From Roseivirga sp. UBA6061 (GTDB taxonomy: Bacteria; Bacteroidota; Bacteroidia; Cytophagales; Cyclobacteriaceae), in contig DIYF01000001.1 in the NCBI GenBank assembly GCA_002427745.1, forward strand, positions 326 to 28,942: DNA of 28,617 nucleotides, in the 5' to 3' direction. The position numbers and the translations under genes were made by a program. Numbering within the stretch: the first letter of the stretch is position 1; every line of letters begins with the position of its first letter. The notes under the pieces were generated by a model. That model was not told the DNA's origin, ran no database searches, and was given only the letters and a program-made list of their open reading frames with translations. This document shows positions 1 through 8,713 of this stretch, in pieces.

Positions 1-1
1 G

Positions 2-985
2 CTTGAGGGAAGCAAAGACTTCTCCAAGCAGTTTATGAACAAGCACAATATCCCCACTGCCCGTTCGAGAACCTTTACCGCTGACAACCTGGAAGAGGGA
101 CTGAACTATGTTTCGAGCCACCCAACTCCTGTAGTGCTTAAAGCAGATGGTCTGGCTGCCGGTAAAGGGGTGATCATTTCGGAAACGAATGAACATGCCC
201 GTGAGACACTGAAGGAAATGCTGGTAGACGCCAAATTTGGTGATGCCTCCAGCCGTGTAGTCGTTGAGCAGTTTCTGGAGGGTATAGAGCTGTCAGTCTT
301 TGTCTTGACGGACGGAGAAAACTATAAGATTTTGCCCGAGGCCAAGGACTACAAACGCATTGGCGAACAGGACACCGGCCTGAATACAGGAGGTATGGGA
401 GCTGTTTCTCCCGTTCCTTTTGCAGATGCTGACTTCCTGGGTAAAGTAGAAGATCGCGTTATCAAACCTACCATCAATGGCCTGAAAGCTGAGGGCATTG
501 ATTACAAAGGTTTCATCTTCATAGGTCTCATGAATATGGGAGGAGACCCTTATGTCATCGAGTACAATGTGCGAATGGGAGACCCCGAAACCCAGGTGGT
601 GATGCCACGCATCCAGTCAGATGTGCTGGAACTATTCATTGCCACTGGTAACGGCACCCTCGATCAGGTGGATTATGAGCTGGATGAGCAGGCGGCTACA
701 ACTGTCGTGATGGTGGCCGGAGGTTACCCGGGCAGCTACGCTAAAGGCGCCACTATTTCAGGGATCGACAGTGTAGATGAGGCGATGGTTTTTCATGCCG
801 GAACCAAAAACAGTGAAGAAGGAACGGTGGTAACCAATGGCGGTCGTATCCTGGCGATCACCGGAAAGGGTGATTCTGTAGCAAAAGCCCTCGAAAATTC
901 TTATAATGGCATTGGCAAAATCTCCTGGCAAGACGAATATCACAGAAAAGATATCGGTCAGGATATTCTGAGGTTGCTTGATTGA
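2..985 (+). CDS. purD: Phosphoribosylamine-glycine ligase (GARS), 5'-truncated by the window edge
   Basis: PurD joins glycine to 5-phosphoribosylamine using ATP, the second step of de novo purine synthesis in the cytoplasm. The frame is open from base 2, before the first ATG at 35, and reads LEGSKDFSKQFM, a typical internal PurD stretch, so the gene starts upstream of the window. About 327 residues are visible. The family is usually about 420-430 residues, so roughly the first 100, the N-terminal substrate-binding domain, are missing. ATP-grasp signatures follow in order: VLKADGLAAGKGV, EQFLEGIELSVF, LNTGGMGAVSP and the Mg-binding EYNVRMGDPETQ. The C-terminal domain ends normally at TGA. ricT follows 38 bases downstream on the same strand. 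The identification is secure and only the 5' end is unseen. Confidence 0.96.
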   Translation, partial: LEGSKDFSKQFMNKHNIPTARSRTFTADNLEEGLNYVSSHPTPVVLKADGLAAGKGVIISETNEHARETLKEMLVDAKFGDASSRVVVEQFLEGIELSVFVLTDGENYKILPEAKDYKRIGEQDTGLNTGGMGAVSPVPFADADFLGKVEDRVIKPTINGLKAEGIDYKGFIFIGLMNMGGDPYVIEYNVRMGDPETQVVMPRIQSDVLELFIATGNGTLDQVDYELDEQAATTVVMVAGGYPGSYAKGATISGIDSVDEAMVFHAGTKNSEEGTVVTNGGRILAITGKGDSVAKALENSYNGIGKISWQDEYHRKDIGQDILRLLD

Positions 986-1023
986 TTGGTTTAACGACCC
1001 TTTGAGGTCTTAAATAATAATAG

Positions 1024-2448
1024 ATGAGTTGTAGCTGTGGTGTGGATTCGGCAGGGGCTGTCAAGGGCTGTAACAATAATGGCGGATGTTCCACAGGCGG
1101 ATGTAACAAAATGAATGTCTTCGACTGGCTCTCCAATATGGACATGCCGGTAGTGGACAAGTTCGAAATTGTTGAAGTCCGCTTTAAGGGAGGCAGAAAA
1201 GAGTTTTTCCGCAATGAACATAAGTTCGACCTGGTTACAGGTGAGGCGGTCATTGTAGACGTTCCGAGCGGACACCACATGGGCTACGTATCCATGCAGG
1301 GCGAGCTGGTTCGGCTGCAGATGCAGAAAAAGAAGGTAGCCAATGATGAGAAAATCAGGAAGATCTACCGCAAAGCCACCATCAAAGACCTTGAGAAGTA
1401 CGACAATGTGAGAAAGCGCGAAATGCCTACGCTCTACCGTACCCGTCAAATCATTCAGGAGCAGAAGCTCGGCATGAAGCTCTCTGATATAGAGTACCAG
1501 GCCGATAATACCAAAGCTACCTTCTACTACTCAGCTGACCAGCGGGTAGATTTCCGTGAACTGATCAAGATACTGGCCTCTGAGTTCAGGGTGCGTATCG
1601 AAATGAAACAGATCAGCCTGAGACAGGAAGCCGGCCGACTTGGTGGTATAGGCTCCTGCGGCAGAGAGCTGTGCTGTTCTACCTGGCTTAGTGAGTTTAA
1701 GAGTGTGGCTACATCAGCTGCCCGCTATCAGAACCTGAGCCTTAACCCCAGCAAACTTTCCGGTCAGTGTGGTCGCCTGAAATGCTGCCTCAATTACGAG
1801 CTGGAAACTTATATGGATGCCCTTGAGGACATACCCAGTGTCAACAGACTTAAGACCAAACACGGTGAGGCCCGTCTTCAGAAAACCGACATCTTCCGCA
1901 AAATCATGTGGTTTGGTTTTGACGGAGACAACAACTGGCATCCGCTGGATACTGATCGTGTGAAGGAGGTTATGGCCCTGAATGAAAAAGGCGAATTTCC
2001 GGAGACACTCACAGAGGATACCATTGAAATCAAAGCCCTGTCGGGTTCGCTGAACAGCGATCTGGAAAAGATGGACAAGAAGTTCCAGAGTAAGCACAAG
2101 AAGAAAAAGAACAAAAACCGTAGGAACAAGGGAGCTGTGAACCGCAACGGCAACCAACAAAATACCGGCAACAAAGAGCAGGGTAATCGTCCACAAAATC
2201 AGGGCAACCAGCCGCAAGGCAATAAGAAACGCAAAGGCAAAAGGCCTAACCCTCAAAACCAGGCTCAGGGAGCTAATGCCAATACTGCCGAGAAGAACAC
2301 TCAGCAAGGCAACAAGCCTCAAAACAAGAATAAAAACCGCAACCGGAACAGAAACAAGAACCGAAGCGGCAATAAGCCACAAAATGCCAGTCAGGGTGGT
2401 GGTAACAATCGCGGCCCCAAACCTAACCAGTCGAATCGCGAGCAATGA
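1024..2448 (+). CDS. ricT: PSP1-domain protein of the RicT/YaaT family with a long N/Q/K/R-rich tail
   Basis: The core (about residues 40-340) is a PSP1 domain like Bacillus RicT (YaaT), part of an Fe-S-containing complex that affects RNase Y and RNA maturation. The role in Bacteroidota is not established. The family's two cysteine clusters are present: CGRELCC (C212, C217, C218) and CGRLKCC (C249, C254, C255). Two additions stand out. The N-terminus is cysteine-rich (C3, C5, C16, C22, C27). The C-terminus, about residues 354-474, is a low-complexity basic tail rich in Asn, Gln, Lys, Arg and Gly, probably disordered and possibly RNA-binding (inference). The start is the ATG at 1024. The stop overlaps the gldH start as ATGA, so translation is probably coupled. 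A ricT-gldH arrangement is, as I recall, common in Bacteroidota. Confidence 0.9.
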   Translation: MSCSCGVDSAGAVKGCNNNGGCSTGGCNKMNVFDWLSNMDMPVVDKFEIVEVRFKGGRKEFFRNEHKFDLVTGEAVIVDVPSGHHMGYVSMQGELVRLQMQKKKVANDEKIRKIYRKATIKDLEKYDNVRKREMPTLYRTRQIIQEQKLGMKLSDIEYQADNTKATFYYSADQRVDFRELIKILASEFRVRIEMKQISLRQEAGRLGGIGSCGRELCCSTWLSEFKSVATSAARYQNLSLNPSKLSGQCGRLKCCLNYELETYMDALEDIPSVNRLKTKHGEARLQKTDIFRKIMWFGFDGDNNWHPLDTDRVKEVMALNEKGEFPETLTEDTIEIKALSGSLNSDLEKMDKKFQSKHKKKKNKNRRNKGAVNRNGNQQNTGNKEQGNRPQNQGNQPQGNKKRKGKRPNPQNQAQGANANTAEKNTQQGNKPQNKNKNRNRNRNKNRSGNKPQNASQGGGNNRGPKPNQSNREQ

Positions 2449-2915
2449 AAAACAGCTACCTGATCCTGCTGCTGGTGCTCTTTACAGGGCTGGCTGCTTG
2501 TGATACTGACAGAGTCTACCAACAGGCCTATCAATTTGAAGATGATGGCTGGCGCGTGGATACCATCCCTGAATTTACCTTTGACATTGGGGATACAGAG
2601 CCCAAAAACATCCTGCTCAATCTGCGCTATGGCCTCGATTACAAGGAATACAATATGTACCTCACTTATTACCTCGAGGACGGCCAGGGCAATGAGCTGA
2701 GCTCGGAACTCATCAGTGTTGATCTGTTTGACAGCAAAACCGGCCGCCCCCTGGGAGAGGGCAGCAGCATTTATCAAAACCAGATACCTGTTCTTGAAAA
2801 CTATAGCTTTGCCAAACCCGGCAGCTACACTTTCAAAATAGCGCAGTATACCCGAGAAAACCCTGTAATGGAGATTTATTCTGTTGGGGTGAGGGTAGAG
2901 AAGTCGGGGGATTAG
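2445..2915 (+). CDS. gldH: Gliding motility lipoprotein GldH
   Basis: This 156-residue protein begins with a hydrophobic signal and a clear lipobox (GLAAC, Cys19), so it is predicted to be lipidated and anchored in the envelope. The mature part starts CDTDRVYQQAYQFEDDGW and has the short, beta-rich character of GldH. In Flavobacterium johnsoniae GldH is required for gliding; it works with the type IX secretion/gliding machinery, but its molecular role is not well defined. The size fits the family. The start codon overlaps the ricT stop by four bases. It converges on the 132-residue unknown gene, leaving only 36 bases between stops. A gldH gene does not by itself prove gliding, since non-gliding Bacteroidota also carry it. 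Confidence 0.9.
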   Translation: MKNSYLILLLVLFTGLAACDTDRVYQQAYQFEDDGWRVDTIPEFTFDIGDTEPKNILLNLRYGLDYKEYNMYLTYYLEDGQGNELSSELISVDLFDSKTGRPLGEGSSIYQNQIPVLENYSFAKPGSYTFKIAQYTRENPVMEIYSVGVRVEKSGD

Positions 2916-2927
2916 AGGATTAGGATA

Positions 2928-2956
2928 TCAGGGAATCAGGTAACTCAGGAATCAGG
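2928..2956. repeat. Short degenerate direct repeat (TCAGG spaced 7-9 bases)
   Basis: TCAGG occurs four times, starting at 2928, 2936, 2945 and 2952, mostly within (G)GAATCAGG-like units. The repeat fills the gap between the convergent gldH and 132-residue genes, and its last copy touches the stop codon of the latter. GGGAATCAGG also occurs near 8851, so it may be a dispersed intergenic motif. No function is claimed. Confidence 0.45.
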
Positions 2957-3350
2957 AGATTCGGCCATCAATAATGTCCTGGTGAGTCATTGCGGCTTTC
3001 AATTGCTTAATCCATTTTCTATTGAATTCATCATCCGGAAGTGTTGAGATTTGCTTTAAGACAAAATCTCGCAGTTCATTTACACTAAGCTTTGATTGGG
3101 TTTCTTCGAAAATTAGCCTGGACTTATAAACCGTGTGCAAAAAGTAGAAGATTCTTCTCCATAAAGAAGTAGGTGGGATTATGCCGACCGCTTTATAAAC
3201 ATCCCCATTACAATCGCAATAGAGCTTGTTTTTATGAAGTCTGTCAAATAGCTCCTGCCCGATATTCATAAACTCACCAAAAATCAGCTTGCTATCAACT
3301 CTGACAGAGTTCCAATCAGTATCTGTAATATTCAACAAAGGAAACTTCAT
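2952..3350 (-). CDS. Unrecognised 132-residue protein, AT-rich, coupled to the helicase
   Basis: I do not recognise this family. The protein is soluble-looking, with no signal peptide or membrane span. Visible features are a CDCNGDVYKAVGI segment near residue 45, an aromatic/basic stretch around SLWRRIFYFLHTVYKSR, and a charged helical C-terminus. Its ATG overlaps the helicase stop by one base (TAATG), so it is almost certainly co-transcribed and probably translationally coupled with the helicase. Three 60-base lines inside it (starting 3061, 3121 and 3181) count at about 37-38% GC, against about 50% for a sampled helicase line, suggesting a different origin. Existence as a gene is well supported by the coupling and full-length frame. 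A partner or accessory role to the helicase is inference only. Confidence 0.75.
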   Translation of the reverse strand: MKFPLLNITDTDWNSVRVDSKLIFGEFMNIGQELFDRLHKNKLYCDCNGDVYKAVGIIPPTSLWRRIFYFLHTVYKSRLIFEETQSKLSVNELRDFVLKQISTLPDDEFNRKWIKQLKAAMTHQDIIDGRIS

Positions 3351-6300
3351 TACCCCTCCAGAAATCTGCCCACTTTTTCTTTCACCTTATCCTTATCCAG
3401 CCAGAATTCACGGCTATGGAAAAAGCGGTGTTTCCATTGCTTTTGTTGAAGTAAACCCGGCTTGTAAACGAAGGTATCTTTGACAGAGACTCCATTGTAA
3501 AACTGATCATCGTCTGTGAGCATCAGTCCCTGATAGTCTCCATTCTGCCGGACTGTGATGTCCGCAAAGGGCAGCTCTCCGGTAAAGCTGGAAGCGTACT
3601 CTCCCTCCCAGGCAGTAAGCCTGTTTTTCAGGTACCACTGCTGGCCAAACTCAATGGTCTCATTAGAAGATGGAACGAATTTCTTCTCCGATACCCCTTT
3701 GGCATACTCCAGGTATTTACGCAGTAGCTTCGGTCCGTCATTTTTCGTTTTGGACACATCCAGCTGATGAGGCTCCAGAGATGATACCACAATTACTTTC
3801 TCCCGCGCCCTGGTGATCGCCACATTCAGTCTGTTTTCACCTCCGGCCAGGTTCAGGCTACCAAATTGCAGCACTACCTTTCCCTTCTTGTCAGGCGCAT
3901 AGGCCGTGGAAAAGATGATGATGTCCCGCTCATCTCCCTGAACATTTTCAATGTTCTTTACAAACACACTTTCCGGCAATGGCTCTGCACTCTCATCCAT
4001 GAGCTCAGCGATCAGTTGCTGCTGGTTTACATTGAAGGTCACCACCCCGATACTCTTATCCGGATCTTCCCTTGTCAGTTTCTGAACGATTTCCAATACC
4101 CGTCCTGCTTCAGGTTGGTTGCTCTGCTTTTCCCAGATTCCTTCCACTTTTTCAAAGTCAATGCCCGGTACTCCATCATTTACCTTATTGAAATGTGGTA
4201 GTAGCTGCAGCTTCCCTTTGTAGAAGTATTGATTTGAAAAGTCAATGAGATCAAGTGACTGACTGCGGTAGTGTCCTCTCAGATCTACCTCCATCAGGTA
4301 TTTCTTGGTCAGACTCAACAGAGAGTCTATCTCCAAAGCCATCTCATCTTTCTCCTCCTCTTCCCAGCGGACTCTGTAGAGGTCATTGGGCTGAAGTTGT
4401 TGATCATCACCCGCCACCACTACCTGCTTGCCCCGGTAAATGGCAGGCAAGCCCTTTTCGGCAAAACACTGGCTCGCCTCATCAAAGATCACCAGATCGA
4501 AAAGGCTTTCCATAGGGAAGATCGCAGATACTGATTCCGGGGAAGCCATCCAGCAGGGGATCAGATCAAAAAGTTCATCAGAGAAATGCGTCAACAGCCT
4601 TCTTACCGGCCAGATCATTCGCTTTTTGGTCACCTGATGCTGTAAGTCGCGATAGGTCACCATATTGTTGAGGCGGTTGTACTCTACCGGTTCATAGGTC
4701 TTTTCCCTGGCCTTCTGAAGCAGAATCTCTGTGCTGGACTCCGCCTTTTCTTCCATAGCCGTTTGCAGTTCATTTGCCAGCTGGTCAAACTGTAGCGTAG
4801 AGACCGACCGCAGAATGGGGTATTTACTTTCTATGTGATCAATCCAGGCCAGACGCAGGCTGTTGTCGAAAATTGTCAGGAGCTCACTCTTGTCTTCAAT
4901 TTCCAGTTCCAACAGCTTCTCAACAGCTCCCAGTTCGGCCTCATTGAAGTTGCCCTTGAGCTGATCCTGCTCGCAGATAGAATCAAAATCTTTTCTCAGA
5001 GACTTCTTTAAGGACTTATGAAAATCTTCATCTGCCAGCAATAAATCAATCTGGCGTGGCAGGATATAGCGGTTCCAGTTCTCCCTTTGCTTCGGCAGAT
5101 CTTTCAGAGCTTCCCGAATCACCTTAATCTTATTTCTGAACTCCTTCGCAGTAGTGTTTTTGAGGGGGAAGTACTCTTTGAAATTAGCAAAACGGGCAAA
5201 GAGCAGCTTGGAATGCAGTGCCTGCTCTACCTTGGCAAACCAGCGATCAATCACCTCCTCATCTCTGCTTTTCGGAAGCTCATGCACCCAGGCAGCCTCT
5301 TTGAGTTTAGTCATTTGGTGCTGCAGGTTCATGCGGTTATCGATGCGGCTCGTCAGGGTTCTCAAACCCTCCTTATCATCGCGCAATCCATTTGCCACCA
5401 GCACCCTCGCCAGTCTCATCTTCTCTTTGGAGAAACGCCATTTGATCGACTGCACAAAAGTCTTCTTCGCGTCAGACCTCTTTTTCAGTATGGCCTGGAT
5501 TTCGCCCATTTCTTCCGGGGCGATGCTCTGCTCCACCCCCACTTCATCAAAGCACTTCTTTATCAGTGAATGGGTATTTTGCAGCCAGAGCACATCCGAG
5601 TCCTGATTGACACTGTCTACCATAGGCCTGAAGTAGCCGAAAACCTCCTCAGAGCTGAGCAGTTTGGACAAATCACGCAAGCGATCCAGGTTCTCCGCCA
5701 GAGTACGGCAGGCATCATAATCTACCTGCTCTCCTATGATTTCCGTCAAATGCTTAGTCAGATTCTTCGCTACTTTGGGAATCTCATCCAGGTAGGTCTG
5801 TATCTGCGTCAGGTCCCTGATCTTCAGCAGAGAGAAGTCTACCCTTTCAGACCAGGGGTGAGCGGGATGATCAAAACGACCGGCATAAGTCAGGTAACGC
5901 TCCAGGTTTTTAACGAAATCATCCACGATATGAAAATCCAGTGCGCTGTATTCCTGCGTAAGTGATACGGCCGCCTCCTCAGGGTCAGAGGTCAAATAGA
6001 GTTCTTTCACAGAGAGCCCGCATTCCGACTCATCGAAGAGGGCTGTCTTATACTCATCCAGCGTTTCGGCAATATCATCTATGCTACGGCTGGCCTGCCT
6101 GAAACTACGATCGAGCTGAATGGCATCCAGGTTATTATTGCTTCGCTTGTATTCTCCCAGTCTCTCAATCTGACTGTCGATTTTAGCATATATCTCTTTC
6201 CGGTCATTCTTAAAATCATGAACCAGGGCAACAAAGTCCGTGATCTTATGCTGTTGAAGACGGTTGTACACCACATCCAGCGCTGCACGCTTCTGGCTCA

Positions 6301-7345
6301 CTACCAACACCTTTTTGCCCCGCGCTACATAATCGGAGATGAGATTGCAGATCAACTGGGACTTACCCGTACCGGGAGGCCCCTGCACCACCAGTGAGTT
6401 GCCCTTTTTCACAGCTTTAATGGCATTCTCCTGAAAGGCATCCAGTCGGTAAGGAGTATAGGTCTCCTCCTCCTTTACCTTATCCAGAAAATAGCGATAG
6501 GCATCAAAGTTCTCACCTATCTCATTCTGTTCATTTTGGGCCTTCTGTGCAAAAAAGTCGTCCATGGATTCCCACTGATCTTTCTCCAACAGAAAGTCGT
6601 AGTCAGGGACCAGATAAGAATCTGCCTGAGGGAAAATACCCAGTACGGCCCGCGGGCTGAGGGAGAGCTGTCCCTGCTCCAGGTCTTTTTCCAGCTCCAG
6701 CCGGGTTTGTGTCTGGAAGGCCTCCAGCTTATCAGCAAACAGCTCCTGCCCAAACCTGATCTCCAATACACTTTCGCTCAGTAAGCTATACAAGGCATTG
6801 CGGAAAACGGTAGGATCCCCGTCAAAGTCATCAAAGGAATACTCCACCAGATCTTCGTCTACCTCCACCCCGTTATAGTGGGCATAGGCCAGAATCAGGC
6901 TTTTATTGAGACTGATATTGACATCTCCTCTGGGAACAAGCGACCAGGCATTATTGTCAAGAGACAGAGTGACCGGAAAGAACAAAAGGGGCGCATTCAC
7001 CAGGGTACCATCATTAAATTTACCCCGCACAAAAGGCCAGCCTATAAACAAATCGCGCGCACCACTCTCATGGAAGATAAAGCGATCGGTTCTCTGAATT
7101 TTTCTGAGGCGGCCTGCCAGCTTATTACTGTGGGCATCCCGGCTGTCAGTATTAGGAATCAAGCCGATTTGTGGCTTTTGAGCCAGGAGCTCTTCTATAA
7201 TTCTGAAGGAAGGCTTCAGGTCCAGGTGGTCAAAATCATGCAGGTCAATAAACTGATCTGCCATCAATCGCAGCAGAAGCAATGAGCGGTTATTCCCTGA
7301 CAAATTGGTCAGCCGCCTCTGGTAGGATTGCAAAATCTGCTGCAT
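3350..7345 (-). CDS. Large SF1 (Dna2/NAM7/UPF1-like) helicase, DUF4011-type, with degenerate C-terminal nuclease-like domain
   Basis: This 1331-residue protein is a superfamily 1 helicase. An N-terminal region resembling DUF4011 helicases starts with RLTNLSGNNRSLLLL. The motor follows: a Q-like motif (YTPYRLDAFQ, about 298-305), Walker A QGPPGTGKSQ (321-330), DEAS motif II (955-958), motif III VAGDDQQLQP, motif IV-like GHYRS (1024-1028), motif V VQGDERDIIIFS and motif VI LNVAITRAREK (1173-1183). About 600 mostly helical residues are inserted between Walker A and DEAS. The last 90 residues align by eye with the MTES_1575/Vsr-like endonuclease fold that ends many DUF4011 helicases. Where those have ExD, this has TDD (about 1277-1279), so nuclease activity is doubtful. 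All motor motifs are intact. Relatives occur in DNA repair and in several phage-defence systems; the substrate here is unknown. Confidence 0.92.
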   Translation of the reverse strand: MQQILQSYQRRLTNLSGNNRSLLLLRLMADQFIDLHDFDHLDLKPSFRIIEELLAQKPQIGLIPNTDSRDAHSNKLAGRLRKIQRTDRFIFHESGARDLFIGWPFVRGKFNDGTLVNAPLLFFPVTLSLDNNAWSLVPRGDVNISLNKSLILAYAHYNGVEVDEDLVEYSFDDFDGDPTVFRNALYSLLSESVLEIRFGQELFADKLEAFQTQTRLELEKDLEQGQLSLSPRAVLGIFPQADSYLVPDYDFLLEKDQWESMDDFFAQKAQNEQNEIGENFDAYRYFLDKVKEEETYTPYRLDAFQENAIKAVKKGNSLVVQGPPGTGKSQLICNLISDYVARGKKVLVVSQKRAALDVVYNRLQQHKITDFVALVHDFKNDRKEIYAKIDSQIERLGEYKRSNNNLDAIQLDRSFRQASRSIDDIAETLDEYKTALFDESECGLSVKELYLTSDPEEAAVSLTQEYSALDFHIVDDFVKNLERYLTYAGRFDHPAHPWSERVDFSLLKIRDLTQIQTYLDEIPKVAKNLTKHLTEIIGEQVDYDACRTLAENLDRLRDLSKLLSSEEVFGYFRPMVDSVNQDSDVLWLQNTHSLIKKCFDEVGVEQSIAPEEMGEIQAILKKRSDAKKTFVQSIKWRFSKEKMRLARVLVANGLRDDKEGLRTLTSRIDNRMNLQHQMTKLKEAAWVHELPKSRDEEVIDRWFAKVEQALHSKLLFARFANFKEYFPLKNTTAKEFRNKIKVIREALKDLPKQRENWNRYILPRQIDLLLADEDFHKSLKKSLRKDFDSICEQDQLKGNFNEAELGAVEKLLELEIEDKSELLTIFDNSLRLAWIDHIESKYPILRSVSTLQFDQLANELQTAMEEKAESSTEILLQKAREKTYEPVEYNRLNNMVTYRDLQHQVTKKRMIWPVRRLLTHFSDELFDLIPCWMASPESVSAIFPMESLFDLVIFDEASQCFAEKGLPAIYRGKQVVVAGDDQQLQPNDLYRVRWEEEEKDEMALEIDSLLSLTKKYLMEVDLRGHYRSQSLDLIDFSNQYFYKGKLQLLPHFNKVNDGVPGIDFEKVEGIWEKQSNQPEAGRVLEIVQKLTREDPDKSIGVVTFNVNQQQLIAELMDESAEPLPESVFVKNIENVQGDERDIIIFSTAYAPDKKGKVVLQFGSLNLAGGENRLNVAITRAREKVIVVSSLEPHQLDVSKTKNDGPKLLRKYLEYAKGVSEKKFVPSSNETIEFGQQWYLKNRLTAWEGEYASSFTGELPFADITVRQNGDYQGLMLTDDDQFYNGVSVKDTFVYKPGLLQQKQWKHRFFHSREFWLDKDKVKEKVGRFLEG

Positions 7346-7421
7346 AAGGAAATTTAGTAATTAGTAGGAATTAATCAGCCCCTTGAGCAGAGTAAAAGTG
7401 TGCAAACGACTGTCAAGGCAA

Positions 7422-7877
7422 TCAGAGTCCCTGAAGGAATCTGCCATACTTCTCAATCAGGCCGCTTTCAGAAAAGAAGAAGCTGACACCCGATTCGGTG
7501 ACAATTACCTGAGAGCTGAGGTCTGCCGAGGAATAAGATTCTCTGAAAGGAATATCATTGGCTTCGAGTACTGCTATTACTTCCTTATACCGGGCATTCC
7601 TGTCAATACCGGCATAATCGGGTTTGAGCATAAAAGCATCACAAGCCTGCTCGCTGGTAACCTGAACTCCTCTTAACACCTGTGGTTCTTCAGAAGAGAA
7701 ATGAAATTCGATCCGATCGTACTTCACCGAGGCTGGCCTTTTATCTTCTCTACTGATAGTGGTGATGCATTCAGTTGGGCCCAACAGGCTCACCAGATCA
7801 TCGAGATCAGTACCAAAAGAGATGTTCGTAAATTTCCCCTTTTGTAAGAAAGCTAATATATCTTCTTTGACCAGCAT
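7422..7877 (-). CDS. Unrecognised 151-residue protein upstream of the helicase
   Basis: No family was recognised. The protein is soluble, without signal peptide or membrane spans. It begins MLVKEDILAFLQKGKF, contains a GTDLDDLVSLLGPTE segment and ends with a strand-rich GVSFFFSESGLIEKYGRF. The general look, a helix then alternating strands with a DLVSLLG turn, resembles small immunity or antitoxin-like proteins, but this is an impression rather than an assignment. GC content in a sampled line is about 48%, like its neighbours. It lies 76 bases upstream of the helicase on the same strand and 18 bases downstream of the SDR gene, so it could share a transcript with both. The start is ATG at 7875-7877. 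Confidence 0.75.
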   Translation of the reverse strand: MLVKEDILAFLQKGKFTNISFGTDLDDLVSLLGPTECITTISREDKRPASVKYDRIEFHFSSEEPQVLRGVQVTSEQACDAFMLKPDYAGIDRNARYKEVIAVLEANDIPFRESYSSADLSSQVIVTESGVSFFFSESGLIEKYGRFLQGL

Positions 7878-7895
7878 CTGAGAAAAACCGTAGTT

Positions 7896-8708
7896 CTAGT
7901 TTTTGGCGAAAGGAGAATCCGGCTCCTTGGCAAACACGTTAAATACTATTTTATCCATACGGCCCGGCATCCATTTATTGAGGAATACTGCCAGCTTTCC
8001 CTGACTGGTAAACACGATATCTCTCTTGCGTTTTCTGATCGCCCTGATGATGCCCAAAGCCACTTCTTCGGCCGTCATCATTTTGCCTTCATCACGGGGA
8101 GAAGCCCCTTGTTCTGAGCCATCGGCTGTCAAAGCAGCATTCCGGATGTTAGTGCCTGTAAAGCCCGGACAGGCTACCAGTACATGTACTCCCCGGTGCA
8201 TCACCTCGGTGCGCAGGGCTTCAAAAAATCCGTTCATGGCATATTTAGAAGCGGTATAGGCCGTTCTGGCCGGTGTACCCCGGTAACCGTTGATAGAGGA
8301 AATGCCCACGATAGACCCCTTCGATTCCAGAATATGGGGCAGACAGTATTTAGTGGCGTACAGGGTACCGTTGAAGTTGATATCCATCACCCTCTTAAAT
8401 ACGTCCAGCTGAATTTCTTCCAGCAAAGCGCGCATGGAAATCCCCGCATTGTTGATCAGGATATCGATCTTACCAAAGGCTTTCAGTGTCTCTTTTACCA
8501 GCTGCTCATTGTCCTTCTCTGCGGCCACATCAAGTTGCAGGCAGAGGTTCTCAACCTTGAGCTTATCCAGTTCAGAGCCTACCTCATCGAGCCGGGTCTG
8601 GTTGCGACCTGTAATCACCACCTTGGCTCCCAGCTTCCCGAATTCTATGGCCAGCGCCTTACCTATGCCTGATGAACCACCTGTAATAATGACTACTTTG
8701 CCTTTCAT
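7896..8708 (-). CDS. Short-chain dehydrogenase/reductase (classical SDR)
   Basis: An NAD(P)-dependent oxidoreductase of 270 residues, the usual classical SDR length. It shows the Rossmann cofactor motif TGGSSGIG (9-16), NNAG (86-89), the active-site serine in SSING (about S138) and the YxxxK pair (Y151, K155), then a PGFTGTNI segment. GRNQTR after the second strand suggests NADP(H) preference (inference). The C-terminal WMPGRMDKIVF extension is seen in SDRs acting on lipids or ketones, but the substrate cannot be read from sequence. It is the first gene of the minus-strand run that includes the 151-residue protein and the helicase; the gap to the next gene is 18 bases. A promoter-like box lies directly upstream. 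Confidence 0.93.
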   Translation of the reverse strand: MKGKVVIITGGSSGIGKALAIEFGKLGAKVVITGRNQTRLDEVGSELDKLKVENLCLQLDVAAEKDNEQLVKETLKAFGKIDILINNAGISMRALLEEIQLDVFKRVMDINFNGTLYATKYCLPHILESKGSIVGISSINGYRGTPARTAYTASKYAMNGFFEALRTEVMHRGVHVLVACPGFTGTNIRNAALTADGSEQGASPRDEGKMMTAEEVALGIIRAIRKRKRDIVFTSQGKLAVFLNKWMPGRMDKIVFNVFAKEPDSPFAKN

Positions 8709-8713
8709 GGCTG

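Noticed and set aside
858..1449. Minus-strand frames opposite purD and ricT
   Set aside because: Shadow frames of two well-identified genes; no motif of their own.
1714..2445. Long open frame opposite ricT
   Set aside because: It mirrors the low-complexity Lys/Asn-rich tail and the PSP1 coding region; the hydrophobic Leu/Val composition is the complement of that tail.
5087..5965. Plus-strand open frames inside the helicase insert
   Set aside because: They lie opposite an intact helicase coding region, have no start context and no recognisable domain.
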